Counted from the stretch's first letter, positions 24,301 to 36,960 are shown. The stretch is 64,000 nucleotides of DNA from Talpa occidentalis (GCF_014898055.3 NW_023605305.1:116098734-116162733), one strand, 5' to 3'. Numbers and translations: made by a program. Notes: generated by a model not told the origin, from the sequence alone.

Positions 24301-25911
24301 AGCAGACGGTCCTGCAGAGACTCGCCCACGGAGTCCTCGGCACGTCACCGTCGAGGATACACGCACACGCGTGCACACACACACCGCACACGCACACACA
24401 CGCCCCCTGGAAAGGCCCCCAAGACACCAAGGGGCAGCGGCGTCGCCCCAGAGGGAGCCTGCAGTGGGGGGCCTGAGGGAGAGCCCCGCTTTTCATTTCT
24501 CTCTTCTTAGTGCTCAGCATGTACTTGCACCCGCCCGCCGCCCCACCCTGAAGCGGCCCTGACCCCTCCACGCGGACTGAGTGGAGGAAGGGACGCCCCG
24601 CTCCCCGGGAACGTGCCCCTTCCGGTGCCCTGTGGAGCAAAGACAGGGGACAGGGGCTCCTGGCCCCTTCCCCTCCGGCCTCGCCCAGTGTCCCTTGCAG
24701 GAGAGGCTCGGAGCTGACGGCGCCCGAGAGTCCAGGGCGCTGGGGTGTCTTGATTCTAATCAGAGCTCCAGAATTCCCCCGAGGCCGGGTCTGTGGGGCG
24801 GAGACAGGGGCTCGCACGGCTCCCGGAGGGCGGGGGACGCAGGGGCCAGGGCGCCTGCTGCTACCTTCTGGGGCGGCGGGGCGCTCGGCCCCAGCAGCCG
24901 AAGCGGCTCCCACAAAGCGCTGGGCCCCGGCTTCCGTCACCCTCATCTCCGTTTCTCCTCCCGCCTGTTAAAGTGCTCACCGGGCGCCACGTGGAACCAT
25001 CGCGTTCCCGTACTTGGGGACAGCCCAGTGGGTCCGCGGGCGCGTGTGGGGCCCGGGGAAGGCCGTGCGGGGTGGCCACCGCCCTGGGCACGCGTCCACG
25101 CGCTGCAGCTGCCCCAGCCCGGGAAGCACCATGAGTGTGACAAGCCTCGGCCGTGGCTATTAAATGCTGCAAAACGAGACAACCGCACGCTGCAAAGTGC
25201 AAGAGGGAGAATGAACCGTGTCGTGTTTACAACGTAAAGTGCGTGTCCATGTATTTACCGGAGCGTTGGGGACCCCAGAAGACCCCGGGGCTCTCTGTGA
25301 AATGCGTGCGCTGAACGCAGCCCTGCAGGGGCCCAGCCCTCGCAAGGGGACGTGAGCCCTCGAGGCCGCCCGTGCCTGGCGAGCGTGAGCTCACGCTCGT
25401 GGGCTGTGCAGGGAAAGCACGAGTGAACTGAAGAGAACTGACGCAGCTTTCGGTCTCTAAGACGGGGCGGCGGGGAAGGTGGCCAGTCGGGACAGCGGGC
25501 CGCGGGGTGGAGGGTGGACGGACTTCTCAGCAGGGGACTTAACACAGGATGGACCCTCGCTGGACTGATGATGATCGCCGGAGCGCGGCCGCTGCCGTCC
25601 TGTCAGGAAGTTCTCCTGGACCGCCGAGGCCAGGCTGAGCACAGGGGCCCCGCACTGGTCAGATTTGTTCGGGGGACACTGAAAGTTGAGCTAACAGATT
25701 TTCTGGCAGGCAGGACACAGGGTGCGAGGGGACGCGAGGAGTCAGGCGGCTCCAAAGTTTACCAGGAAATGGCTCAGGCGCATCTGGAGACGGGGAGGCC
25801 AGAGCGGAGGGTCAGCAGCTGCGTGGAGACGGGGCGTGGGGGGCAGACACACGCTGTTAGGTCTGAGTGGAAGACAAGCATTGCTGGGCCTGGGAACACG
25901 GAGCTCAGTGT
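21350..25911. other. gene-free stretch
   Basis: GC-rich. MIR pieces at 21925-22010 (-), 22254-22310 (+) and 22940-23020 (-). CA-type simple repeats at 23094-23152 and 24357-24403. No gene or RNA was recognised. Confidence 0.5.
24357..24403. repeat. (CA)n-type simple repeat
   Basis: Interrupted CACACG/CACACA tract, likely variable in length. A weaker one lies at 23094-23152. Confidence 0.75.
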
Positions 25912-25924
25912 TGTTTTACAATAT

Positions 25925-26191
25925 GTATTTTTAAAGATTTATTTATGTATGCATACAGGAACTGGGGTACAGGCCAGAGGTGCAGGGGGTGAGAGGATTC
26001 CCCAGAGACAGAGCGGGGAACAGAACAGGCAGACTGACTGAAACACACTGCTGAGGGGAGCAGCGCGTGCGCCAGGAGAGTCTGCTGCACCATGTGGGCG
26101 GCTCCCTGGCCAGGGATCGAACTCATGCTGCAGTGGCTGCCAAGAGCTTCATTGGTTGCATCTTAACCCCTGGTGCCACCAGGGAGGCCCC
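25925..26191 (-). repeat. tRNA-derived SINE with 13-bp target duplication
   Basis: Complete older-subfamily copy. Perfect duplication TGTTTTACAATAT at 25912-25924 and 26192-26204 gives exact borders. Confidence 0.95.
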
Positions 26192-26204
26192 TGTTTTACA
26201 ATAT

Positions 26205-27114
26205 TTTTTAATGACTCCTTTTCCTGCTGACTGTCAGCCCCCAACAGTTAGGTCTACTTGGTATGTGCTTCCGCCGAGCGCGATGCCGTTGTTCCGGGCA
26301 CGCCGTACACTAGAAAAGCGCCCAAATGTCTAATCTAAGAGGTCTGAACGAATTTATCAACTTAGTTTCCTAAGCCTCTGCTTAAATGACAGTAAAGGAA
26401 TAAACTTCAAGTCCGACTCAGGATGCACAATACAAATATGTGCAACTACCAGTAAAGACAGGAACAGACCAGGGACCACTGTTTCTAGAAATTCCAAAAA
26501 GTTCGAGCGCGTGATCACCAGGAGCAAAGGCAAGAGAGAGGCAGAGCTGAGAACATCAAGCGCAGGAACAAACGTGGCGGCAAACGTCCACCATCCTTTG
26601 ATAAGGTTAAACCCCAGCGAGGCCCCCCTGGCATTGCGAGGTTGGCCCACACGAGACCCCGGCAAGTGCTGAGAGTGCGGGAGGGCGCCCGGCCAGCACA
26701 CAGCGAGCAGCCCGCGGTGCAGAGCACCTACAGAGACCGGCAGACGCGAGGAAACGAGCGACCTCCCGGGTTAGGAGGGAGGGGCAGGGAGAAAGGGCTG
26801 GGGGACACAGGGTGGTGGTGGAGAAAGAAGGGAGAAGGGTGGACCCCTACACCCCACAGAACCCCGGGGAGGCCTAGGATTCAGAAGCCAGGTGGGACGG
26901 GCAGCAGGGGTGGGTGCCATGCGGGGACGAGACGTTTCCGGAAGAGCAGACACGTTTGGGGCTTATTAGTATTTCAGTCGATTTTTTTAAATTCTGGTAC
27001 ATTGTCAGTATATTAAGGAATAGTTTTGTATCTATCAATTCCGCCCCAAGATCTACCTATTTATCTGTAAAAAATACATTTTTCAAAACATTAAATAAAA
27101 ATTCCAGAGACTGG
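26205..27114. other. moderately AT-rich stretch without gene
   Basis: 26340-26640 is AT-richer and unique or derived from an old unrecognised repeat. 26950-27110 is also AT-rich. No coding frame is supported. Confidence 0.4.
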
Positions 27115-27380
27115 TCCTCCCTGGTGGCGCAGGGAAAGGTTAAGCACCGCACGGTGAAGCTGTCCGCAGCCTCTGCAGCACGAGTTCGATCCCCAGCCAG
27201 CGGGGAGCTACCCACATGGCACAGCAGACCTCTCCTGACTCCCCGCTGCTCCCTTCAGCAGTGGATTTTAGTAGATCCACCTGTTCTGCTCCCCACTCTC
27301 TCCGGTGAATCCTCTCACTCTCCATACCTCTGGCCTGTACCCCAGTTTGTATGCATTAATAAATAAATCTTTAAAAAAAT
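27115..27380 (+). repeat. tRNA-derived SINE, older subfamily
   Basis: Starts TCCTCCCTGGTGGCGCAGGG, contains GAGTTCGATCCCCAGCC, ends AATAAATAAATCTTTAAAAAAA. Weak flanking duplication (ATTCCAGAGACT / ATTTCAAGAAACT). Confidence 0.9.
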
Positions 27381-27489
27381 TTCAAGAAACTCCAACAAAA
27401 AGACTTGGGGGACATTCGGGGTGGGGGGTGGGAGTCCAGGAGATTGGAGAGCTTGCTGGGTGTTCTGCACTTTAATAAAACGCTTGAAT

Positions 27490-27790
27490 TTGGTTTTTTT
27501 TTTTAGAGATTTATTTATTTATTTATTTATTTAAGCTTTATTTATATATTTATACAAACACTAGGTACAGTCAGAAAAGTGGGAGGGTGAGAGAATTCAC
27601 CAGAGTCAGAGTGGGGAGCAGAGCAGGCAGACTGACGAAGTACACGGCTGAGGGGAGCAGCGGGCGCGGCAGGAGAGGTCTGTGCACCATGTGGGACCCT
27701 CACCCAGTGGCCGGGGATCGAACCAGCGCTGCAGAGGCTGCGGGCAGCTCCGCAGCCCAGCACTCAACCGCTGCGCCACCGGGGAGGCCC
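27490..27790 (-). repeat. tRNA-derived SINE, young subfamily, nested
   Basis: Complete young copy on the minus strand with a long TTTA-type tail (27500-27555). It lies inside the tail side of the SINE at 27791-28052, as shown by one shared outer target duplication. Confidence 0.9.
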
Positions 27791-28052
27791 AAAGATTTAT
27801 TTATTTATGCTTACAAGTGCTGGGGCACAGGCCAGAGATGCGGGGGGTGAGAGGATTCACCAGAGACAGAGTGGGGAGCAGAACAGGCAGACTGACTGAA
27901 ATCCACTGCTGAGGGGAGCAGCAGGCGAGACAGGAGAGGTCTGCTGTGCCGTGTGGCTGCTCCCTGGCCGGGGATTGAACTTGGGCTGCAGAGGCTGCGG
28001 ATTGCTTCATAGTGCGGTGCTTAACCCTTCCCTGTGCCACCAGGGGAGGCCC
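27791..28052 (-). repeat. tRNA-derived SINE, older subfamily, host of nested copy
   Basis: Complete older copy. The duplication AAACGCTTGA occurs at 27478-27487 and 28053-28062, bracketing this copy together with the nested one. Confidence 0.9.
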
Positions 28053-29214
28053 AAACGCTTGAGTTTTTAAACGTACAAATGGAGAGCTCCTGAAAACAGG
28101 CACACGGCTGATGCCAGGCTTGGGCCAGAAACGTACAAGATGAACCTGGAACACTTCATGATCAAAATGAAGGAACAAGAAGGCTCCGGAGACCTCTGGG
28201 AGGTCTGGGGCTCCACAGCTACAGGCAGGAGGGAACAGGAGCGTCTGCCAGGAGACGTGGCCGCAAGGCAGGCCGGGCTTACATGGAAGCAGAAGTAAAT
28301 ACCTCGTTGGTCTCCGCTGGAGGGTGTGGGGTTCAGCTAATCACGAGGCTTCACCCAATTCCTCACCCTGCCCCCTCCTATAGGACGGGCCCCTGTGACT
28401 TGCCGTAGTCCTAGACGCTGGGACGAGTGGCCCGGCGGAGCGTGGACAGGCGTCCTCAGCAAGGACCCCGTCTGGGAGGGCCCTGCTGGAGAGGGAGACC
28501 CCGTGGGGAGCTGAGCCCGCACAGCCCGGCACCCTAGCTGCTCCCCCTAGCGTGAGAACCACCAGCTGGCTCTGCAAACCACTGAGTTGGGGTGGGGCGT
28601 GGTTATGGGGAGTCAGCATGATCAAAGCGCCGTCCTGTCTTAGAGTCCCCACGTGGTGGAGATGTGCACTGTGCAGCGGCAGCGCCCGGGAGGGGCGGGG
28701 GGGCTGGCTTAGCGCCCTCCCCGGGCTGGCCCTGTCAGGATCAGCTGCAGTGGTGGGAGTGACCCCCACGCTGGCGTCTGAGCTCGGCAGGACATGTCTG
28801 GCAGCCCCAGGTCCAATCGGGCTGGTTTCCCTGTGCAAAACGGAGTTAATGGCTCCTGGAGGGACTCTCCGGCCTGGGGTGCCCACGCACCCCCCTCAGT
28901 CCAGGCCTGCAGGACACCGTGGGTGGCAGCAGAGGGTGGGAGCAGCCATGGCTGCCGCCCGCAGTGCTGGGACGAGAAAAAGGTGCACAGGGGACCCGGC
29001 CTAGACTGCGTGAGGCCCACATCCTGCAAGCTCTGCTGCTGGAAACCCCGGGGTTGCCTGTGCCCCCTTCCCAGACAGCTGGGTCTGCCCCCACCTGCAG
29101 AGCAACTCCAGGCACCCCAGGCCTAAGAACTGCTGGCTCCTGGGGCCTCAGTGCCCGCTGAGTGGGGTGACGGCCCCGCCTGGCCCTTGAGGGAGGTAGC
29201 CTGGGAGGCGGCTG

Positions 29215-29370
29215 GGTGTGTTGGGGGGGCAAGGTGTGCTGTTGGGGTCTGGGGTGTGCTATGGGGAGCTTGGGGGGCTGAGGGTATGCTGGGGGGGTCA
29301 GCTGGGTGTGCTATGGGGGCTGGGGGTGTGCTGGGGGGTCAGCTAGGGGTGTGCTGTGGAGGGGTGCAGA
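29215..29370. repeat. degenerate GGGTGTGCT minisatellite
   Basis: Repeated GGGTGTGCTATGGGG-like units with variable GGGGGGTCAGCT spacers, seven or more copies. G-rich and likely variable. Confidence 0.75.
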
Positions 29371-30267
29371 CTGGCTTGGGTTGTGAATCTGGTTAATAGC
29401 TCCCTGCATTCGGCCTGTCGCCTGCTGACAGGACTTTCTGTCTAACCGGAGGCGTAAGAAAACAATAACATGTGTCGGCACGAGGAGCCCAGCGGGGCCG
29501 GCTCCCGGCGGGGAGGGGTGACATGTGGGCTCTGCCCGGCTGGAGCCCCGGCCAAGTCCCTTCTCCAAGGGCCTCTGCCCCACTGCCCGGAAGAGCCTCT
29601 GGGGCTGCAGCACCTGCAGCAAGGCTTCCGGGCTGAGGGTCTGACTCCCGGCCTGTCCAGCCTCTGGCCAGCTTCTCCGGGGAGGCCCATCCGGCACCGC
29701 GTCCCCGACGGGGCCAGGGTCATGGGGGGCTCAGGGGCCTGTGTCAGCGGGGCCCCTCATGCAGGCTCACGGGCAGCCTCCTGGGGTGCCTGCCTGTCCC
29801 TCTGACTCTGCTCTGAGCTGCTGCATTTCTACTGTGAACGTCGCGGCTGAGACTGGGGACGAGGAGGTGGCTCTGCAGTCTGGGCACAGCTGGGCTCCCC
29901 GCGGCCGCCGGGCAGCTCTCCCCTCTTCACGCCGCTCGGAGCGTAGCCGCGGGGCAGGTTTGTGACCACGGCAGGACCGCAGAGCACCGGGGGCTGGAGC
30001 AGGGGCTGCCCACCCGGTCACTCCGCTGCCCGCCCCCGGGGTCAGCCCGCCGGGCCGTCGCTGTGGCCCTGACGGAGGCCGCTCATCTGCGCGTCCCTGT
30101 GACCGGCCTCCCTGCGAGCGCACGTCACGACGGCAGGAAGCGGAATCAGGTCGTTCTGTTTGGATTTGCTCGAGCAAATGTGCTTTGCTTTCCTGTCCCT
30201 GCCGCGGAAATAAGCCTTGAGTCCAGCCATTCGTACTTTTCCCCCAACGCACGCATTCAGTGCTGAC

Positions 30268-30388
30268 AGGTACGCAGCACACACCGCGCACACACAGGCA
30301 CACAGCCACACCCACGCACACACAGCCTCAACCGCGAACACACAGCCACACCCGCGCACACACACACAGCCACACCCTGCACACATAG
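30268..30388. repeat. CA-rich repeat with ACACAGCCACACCC units
   Basis: CA dinucleotide tract organised into a higher repeat of about 14 bases, at least four copies. Confidence 0.75.
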
Positions 30389-30685
30389 CTGCTGTCCGCC
30401 CTCCTTGCCCTGTTGGTGCGTGTGAGCTCACCCTGCAAACTCCTCCCTCCTCCCAGACAGTCGCTACCGGCAGCCCCACTGTGCGCTCACGCCACGGCGG
30501 AAGCCGCGAGCTGTCAGGCGCCTTCTCCAGGCTCGATTGTGGGGAGGGGGCCGTGGCTTCCACGCAGCCACAAGCCAAGCCTCTGACCAGAGCTGTAAAC
30601 TGAGACCACATCCAGCCACAGATGGGCTTGGTGAGGCCCAATCACCAATAAAAATGTGTTTTAAGTTAAAACTTAAAAAATTGGG

Positions 30686-30963
30686 GCCTCCCCTGGTGGC
30701 GCAGCGGTTGAGTGCTGGGTTGCGAAGCTGCCCGCGGCCTCTGCAGCGCCGGTTCGATCCCCGGCTGCTCCCCAGCCACCAGAGGAGGGTCCCGCATGGC
30801 GTGCAGACCTCTCCTGCCGCCCGCTGCTCCCCTCAGCAGTGTCCTTCGGTCCTTCTGCCTGCTCTGCTCCCCGCTCTGGCTCTGGTGAATTCTCTCACCC
30901 TCCCGCGCTTCTGACTGTACCCAGTGCTTTATAAATAAATAAATACATCTTTAAATAAAAAAC
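30686..30963 (+). repeat. tRNA-derived SINE, young subfamily, 16-bp target duplication
   Basis: Complete copy with intact A-box-like and GGTTCGATCC B box. Perfect duplication AACTTAAAAAATTGGG at 30670-30685 and 30964-30979. A good reference copy for the family. Confidence 0.95.
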
Positions 30964-30979
30964 AACTTAAAAAATTGGG

Positions 30980-32466
30980 AGATTTCACTGACAACCAAAA
31001 CCACCTGGTTTTCCTGAAAACACCGGGGCCTGGCAGCTCTGACCCAGTTTCCCAAATGGCCACAACCAGCGGGGCTGGCCACCGCGGCCCCGTCCGTCAG
31101 CCAGGACACTACTCCCACCTCACGGGCCCGCTGACCACTCCAGGCACCCTTCCTGGCCTGTGCAGGACCCCAGGCCCCTCGGCCCCTCCCCTGGGTGAGG
31201 ACAGAGGTGCAGAGACTCTGGGAGCCTGGGGTGGCCCCTACCCAGGACTGGGCCCCCTCCCCACGGGCCCTTCACACCCCGTCATCACACCAGATGGACA
31301 ACTCTCGGTCCCCACCCCAGGCCCTAACCTTTCCTTCTTGGGCTCCCACCTCACTCTCCTCCCCCCAAGCCCCCCCTTTCACGCCCCTCTCCCCCCAATA
31401 ACCTCCCGGGAAATATCCACCAATTCCAGCGATGGCCAGTGCCGGGGCCACATACTCCCTGACCAAAAAAAAAAGAAGCTGCAGGTGAGGACGCGGAGCC
31501 GGGCTCAGGCCCCCGTGGTCACAGGTCGGTGGCGCTCGGTGGTTGGGGGCAGGGGGCAGGGCGAGGGGAGGCGTCCCGTGTGTCCCCAGCTCCTGCACTG
31601 CTTTGAATTAAATGATAGCGTCAAAGGACTTCGCCGTAGACTCCTTTCTAAACACGCAACCGTCCGAGTCTCACGCCGGTTTCAAGAGTTGATTCTGCTC
31701 CCTCCTGAGCTGGGGAGGGGCGGGCACCCAGCCAAGTCGGGGGTCTTGCCACCATCATGGGGGGGTGGGACCTTCCACCGGCCTTCCCGGCCTCCGGTGG
31801 GGAACGCAGAGGTTGGGCCATCCCCCCAGCGCCTCCCCAAGGCCACCTCCACCCTCTTGCCTCCCCACCTTTATCAAGCCTCACACGTTGGGGCCACTTT
31901 GCTGCTGGACTTGACAGACCAAACAAAACAGAGGCGGCCGAGATAGCCAGAGCCCCTTCTGGCCACACCTAGGCCTGTTGGCTTGTCGGGTCTGGAAGAA
32001 AAGGCGTCTTATTTCCCCAACACATTCCAGAGTCATGTCCCGGGCGGCTTGGCCTCCCGGCCGGATCCCCAGCCTCCTGGCCTCCCGCGCCTGCCACAAA
32101 AAGGGAAAGGGAGTCCTGGCGGCGGCGCGAGGCTCCTCTTCCCCAGGACACGCAGCCAGCTGTGTGTGCGGCCGGGGCAGGGTCCTCCCGTTTCAGGCCT
32201 GGAAGGCGGCTGCCTGAGGCCTGCTCCCTGCCGCCCTCCAGGTGCTGACTCTGGTCAGAGGCCCGCACGGGTCAGAAGTAGGAAGTGGGTCCCTCACACC
32301 TCTGAATGTCAGCCTGGAATTCCAGAACCGCGCAGCCGCCGCGCCAGGGCCAGATGCTAAAACGGTTTAGGCTGAGAGTCCAGGAGACAGACCTTTTACC
32401 TCGAGACCCAACACACACACAAACACAGGTCACGCCCTCCTCAGGAGCCGGCTCTCGGTTCCCCTT
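30980..32466. other. gene-free stretch
   Basis: GC-rich, with C-rich low-complexity sequence at 31360-31400 and an A10 run at 31466-31475. No gene or known repeat was recognised. Confidence 0.45.
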
Positions 32467-32475
32467 CTAGTCTTT

Positions 32476-32735
32476 CTCTTCAAGATTTATTCATGATACG
32501 AGAGCTGGGGTGCAGGCCAGAGGTGGGGGGTGAGAGGATCCACCAGAGACAGAGTGGGGAACAGAACAGGCAGACTGACGAGATACACTGCTGAGGGGAG
32601 CAGTGGGAGACAGGAGAGGTCTGCCACGCCATGTGGGTAGCTCCCTGGCTGGGGCTCGAGCTTGTGCTGCAGTGGCTGGCGATAGCTCCACAGTGGTGAG
32701 ACTTTAACCCCTGCGCCATCAGGCAGGCCCCCCCA
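32476..32735 (-). repeat. tRNA-derived SINE, older subfamily
   Basis: Minus-strand copy with duplication CTAGTCTTT at 32467-32475 and 32736-32744. Short tail. Confidence 0.9.
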
Positions 32736-32744
32736 CTAGTCTTT

Positions 32745-34306
32745 AAAAAAGAGCCGACCATGGTCCACGAAGTCATTTCCCACCTGAGTCCGGCAGCCCG
32801 GCACAGAGTCACTGGTCCACACAGCCTGCCCCCACGGGTGGGCGTGGGCACCAGCCCCGCAAGCATCTCGCTCTTCCGCATCTTTTCAAATGGATTCTGT
32901 GCTGACCACACTCCCCCCGGGTCCCCCAGCTCTCCTGTTCCTCCGAGTCACTGGGGTGTTTTTACAGCTCAGGCCCTGACTTGGCTGGTCTGGGGTGGGG
33001 CCCGCACACCCTTTCGTGGTCAGGCTGGTCTCCCCCGCGACGCGCCTGCCCCCAAGGACTCCCTGCCCCCCTGCTCCCTCTTTTTCCCCATCCTCCCATC
33101 ACTGACCCGCTGGGGAACCCTGGACAAGTCACTCACCCCCCTGTGGCGCAGTTTCTATACCTGCAAAGTGGGAGCGAGATGCCCCTGCCGAGGCACAGCC
33201 GGGTGGGCAGCGAGTCCCTTCGGATCGCCCAGGCCTGTCCCAGGCCTCGTATTGGAAGCCCCGGTCAGGCCGTGTATTTAGAGTATGGATTTATGTTTAA
33301 TTATAGTGCTATTGTTTAAAAAAAACGCAACATGACCCTAAGTTTGGAAAATTGAGGCGAGATAAAAATATCCGCAACCCGCTGCCAGATAGACGGCTGC
33401 TGTCGGGGCGGCCCTCGCTCACCGGCCTCCCTGGGCAGCCCTGCGCAGCTCGTTTCATCTGACTTTTTTTCATACAGTCAATATTAGCTCGAATTCACTT
33501 TCCCTAGAGATTCCCCAGGAGCAGGCCCCGGCATCGGGACCGGAGGCAAACCCCGCGGCTCGTGGCCAGGCCGGGCCGTGTGGACGCAGCCCCAGCCCGG
33601 GGCGGCCAGGCCTCGGACGCAGGGCCCTGGGCGTGGGCCCACAGAGGGGGTCTCATCAAGGCCAGCCAGGAAGCAGACACGGCCCTACAGCCCGCACACG
33701 GGGGCCCGTATGGACACCACGCGGTCCGAGCAATGCGCCAGGTGCCCAGGTGGCAGGCCCTCCTAGTGGCGCGGTTCTCGGAGCTCCAGAGTCCCGGCGG
33801 TGAAGCCAGGCCGCGCATCGCTCCTGGGGCTGGGGTTCCGCGCTGGGGAGGCGCGGAGCTGGCGCAGAAGGCACGGCCCCTCCTCAGGGCTGGTCTGCGG
33901 GAGCGGCCTGCGTCTCTCTGTGCTGCTGCGCGGAGGCTGTTTCTAGCATGCCTAACGCCGCTCGTTTCTAAAATGTCAGTCGGTCCAGTGAGAATTTGGT
34001 AGCAACAGTCTGACCCCCAAGATTGTGCTGAATGTGCTGTGGCCCTGGGCCGGGTCTAGAACAGAAGAGGGACAGAAACGGGGAAACAGGAGCCACCAAA
34101 TCAAGCCTGGGGGTGAGTCCAGTGGTAACGTACCAAGCCCGGCCATCCAGCCCCCGATCACCACACACCCAAAGGTGCCACAGCCACCGCGGAGCCGTCG
34201 GGGGGCAGAGGCCTACGGGACACTGCCAGCTTTGACACTTTTCTGCCTGAAATTCCAAAATAGTTTATTCAAAATGCACGCATCTAATGTGAATTTTATC
34301 TCCATT
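32745..34306. other. gene-free stretch
   Basis: MIR fragment at 33090-33185 (+). An AT-rich unique patch at 33265-33365 and 33445-33510 might be conserved. No gene seen. Confidence 0.45.
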
Positions 34307-34320
34307 AAGTCACTACCAAA

Positions 34321-34625
34321 GGGCCTCCCCGGTGGCGCAGTGGTTGAGCGCTGGGTTGCGAAGCTGCCCGCAGCCTCTGCGCCGCCGGTTCGATCCCCGG
34401 CTGCTCCCCGGCCACCGGAGGAGGGTCCCACATGGCGCGCAGACCTCTCCTGCCGCCCGCTGCTCCCCTCAGCAGTGTCCTTCGGTCCTTCTGCCTGCTC
34501 TGCCCCCCGCTCTGGCTCTGGTGAATTCTCTCACCCTCCCGCGCTTCTGACTGTACCCAGTGCTTGTATAAATAAATAAAAATAAATCTTAAAAAAAAAA
34601 AATTTTCTCCCTTTAAAAAAAAAAA
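34321..34625 (+). repeat. tRNA-derived SINE, young subfamily, 14-bp target duplication
   Basis: Complete young copy with two A-rich tail segments. Perfect duplication AAGTCACTACCAAA at 34307-34320 and 34626-34639. Confidence 0.95.
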
Positions 34626-34639
34626 AAGTCACTACCAAA

Positions 34640-36140
34640 AACGCACTCACAGCATCCCACAGTGAGGAGATGTCGGGACGGCTCGGGGCCGTTCCAGGTT
34701 CTTCCCTGGACACATCTGCTCGGACACATCTGCTCGGAACAGTCACCGCTCCCTGGTTCACGCTCTCGTTCACTCGTTCACTCCCTCATTCACCCATTCA
34801 CTCCCTCATTCATTCATTCACTCAACAAATACCGGCTGTGGGATTCTCTGTGTAGGCCCTGCCCTCGGTGCGGGCACCCTCAGGAGCACAACGTTGCCTC
34901 CTCTCCTCCCGGGGTTTCCAATCTCACTGTGCCCCAGCAGAGCATCTATTTAGATGCAGCGTGAGGGGCACTGGGCAGCTGCTGCGCCCTCACTGGAGGG
35001 CTCAGGGCTCAGGGCTCGTGGGGAGAGGGCCTGGAACAGCGAGGCTTGCTCTGTGGTGCGAGCACATTTGTGTCCTGGAATATTGTGGAGAAGTAAAAAT
35101 ATTTTTAGCACTTTAACTGCCTCTCCCCCTCCCCCAACACACAGATTGTGGCAGCGACCACAAGCAAGGGCTCTGGAGCCGGGAGTCCTGGCCCAGGGGC
35201 CGGGGGCATTAACTCTGTCTGCAGGACGGGGCTCACGGTGTCCCTGCGCAGGTGGAACAGGAGCAGGAGCTTAGCATGGCCTTGGCTGCCGCAGCGCTGG
35301 GTGGCGGGCGGCCTCGCTTGGGCCCACCGCACGCTGTGCCCGGGGCTGCCTGGCCATTCTGCTGGAGCCCCCAAGAACCTCCTCAGGCCTTTCTGTTGGG
35401 TGCAAGGTGGGGATCCCCCCCCAATTCCAGTCCACGCTGCATGGCTGGAGGCCTCAGGCAAGGCTGACCTGAGTGTTAAGATGGAGCCAGCAGAGAGCTG
35501 CCCATCTAGTGACAAGACACGGAGAAGAAACACATGTTTCAATGTCAAGCGTCCGGCGACAAACATCTGAGTCTACGCAGCTCCATTTCCTGGAGCAGAG
35601 AACGTCAGGGCTGGGAGGGCCTGGCGAGGTCGTCCAATCCCACATGTAACCAATTATTTCCTTGAGTCAATTTTTTTGGGGGGCAGGGGACAGGGGGTTT
35701 CTACTGTGTCTGTGCAGAGGCCCAGGGTGGGCCTGGTGCGACAGAGCCCCCATCCTGGGGAGCCCGCTGGGAGCTTCCCTAGCACGCCGCACGGGGGATG
35801 TGAGTGTCCTGTTAATGTCCTCCAGGCGGGCATGTGGTGACTGTCAGCCATGCAGCGCACAAGGAGGAGACCTCAGCTGGGGGTCCGCCTGGCCAGTGTC
35901 CTCTGAGTCTCCAGCGCACAGCAGCTGCTGACAGAGCCTGTATCCACTGCTCCGCAAGGTTCCCTGGTGGGGAGCCCGGGAATGGTGTTCCTGTCCAGCC
36001 CCAGGGACAAACGCCTCCTGGGGCGGGGCCCGTGCTATTAGAGCAGCAACGACTTTTTAAAAAGCGACCCTAGAAATGTGTCTGTACCAACAAAGTTTAA
36101 AAAAGCAAGCACATTGATCTTTCATGGGAATAAACTCCCG
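34640..36140. other. gene-free stretch with MIR and TTCA repeat
   Basis: Imperfect (TTCA/TTCACTCCCTCA)n tract at 34757-34822. MIR piece at 35140-35260 (+). No gene is supported. Confidence 0.5.
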
Positions 36141-36524
36141 AATCTTCTCTGGTGCCACAGCTAATTGCACTCATTGTGGCTTTCCGGGGTGCTGTATATC
36201 AGTGAGCCCGTGAGCACAGAGGGGGTGCCATCGCCAGGGCTCACCAGGCTCACTTCCTAAGAAGGAGCAGCCCAAAGCGCTGGCGTCCACGCACTTCCCA
36301 CCCCCACCCTGGTCCTCCCCCCTCCTGCCCACTGGTCCTCCCTCAGTCCTGTCCCCCCCCACGCTGGTCCTACCTCCCAGCCGCCCAGCCCAGCTGGTGG
36401 GGGGGGGGTTGCATAACAGCCTTTTCCAGGCCCTACACATCCCAGCCCTGCCCCAGCCCTCACAGGCGCCCTGCACCCGGGGCCCAGCCTTGGGCCTCGG
36501 CATCTGTAACCTCCCTCTTCCAGG

Positions 36525-36960
36525 TTATCATCATCTGTCAGATATGAAGTTAAACAACAAGAAACATGTCAGGTGAGTGGCGGGAGAGACAGTTGGCTGT
36601 TTATGAGAATATTCCATTACAAACTGACGCCCGAGCTTCGGTGCCTGCCAGCGCGGGCTCGGGAGGGAGCCGTGTCCGCACCAGCCTGCCTCTGCGGCGT
36701 TCACCGCCTGGCCCGGGCCGCGGGCGCTGCCTGCCACGGGCACACTCAGACTCACTCAATTAGCACGCCCGTTTGGGACACGATGGGTTCTGGCGAGCTC
36801 AGGAGGCTGATTGGTTTTTATACACAAGCACAGAAAGATTTGATTTCCTCTGCGGAATTTATGGCAGGGAAGAAAAGGTAATTACATTAATTTCTGCTCT
36901 GGTTTCTAAGCTTTCCTGTCTGTCCTCTCCTCCTGCCACCTTTGCTGTTCCTTTTTACAG
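36525..36960. promoter_or_regulatory. candidate HAND1 enhancer
   Basis: Unique island with GTTATCATCATCTGTCAGATATG (GATA-type sites in both directions), AATATTCCATTAC (TEAD-type), TCAATTAGCACG, GATTGGTTTTTATAC and GGTAATTACATTAATTTC (homeodomain). About 7 kb upstream of HAND1. GATA and TEAD sites suit a heart or mesoderm enhancer; this is inference from motifs and position. Confidence 0.5.

Larger units (their letters stand above)
28063..30669. other. gene-free stretch
   Basis: GC-rich unique DNA with a MIR piece at 28790-28860 (+), a minisatellite at 29215-29370 and a CA-rich array at 30268-30388. No gene is supported. Confidence 0.5.

Noticed and set aside
30268..30388. CRISPR-like regular repeats
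   Set aside because: A CA-rich microsatellite with short, non-unique spacing in a mammalian genome.
30975..31946. Open frame of 323 codons on +
   Set aside because: Low-complexity Pro/Ser-rich product with no known domain, overlaps frames on other strands, and starts at the edge of a SINE. GC-rich DNA makes such frames by chance.
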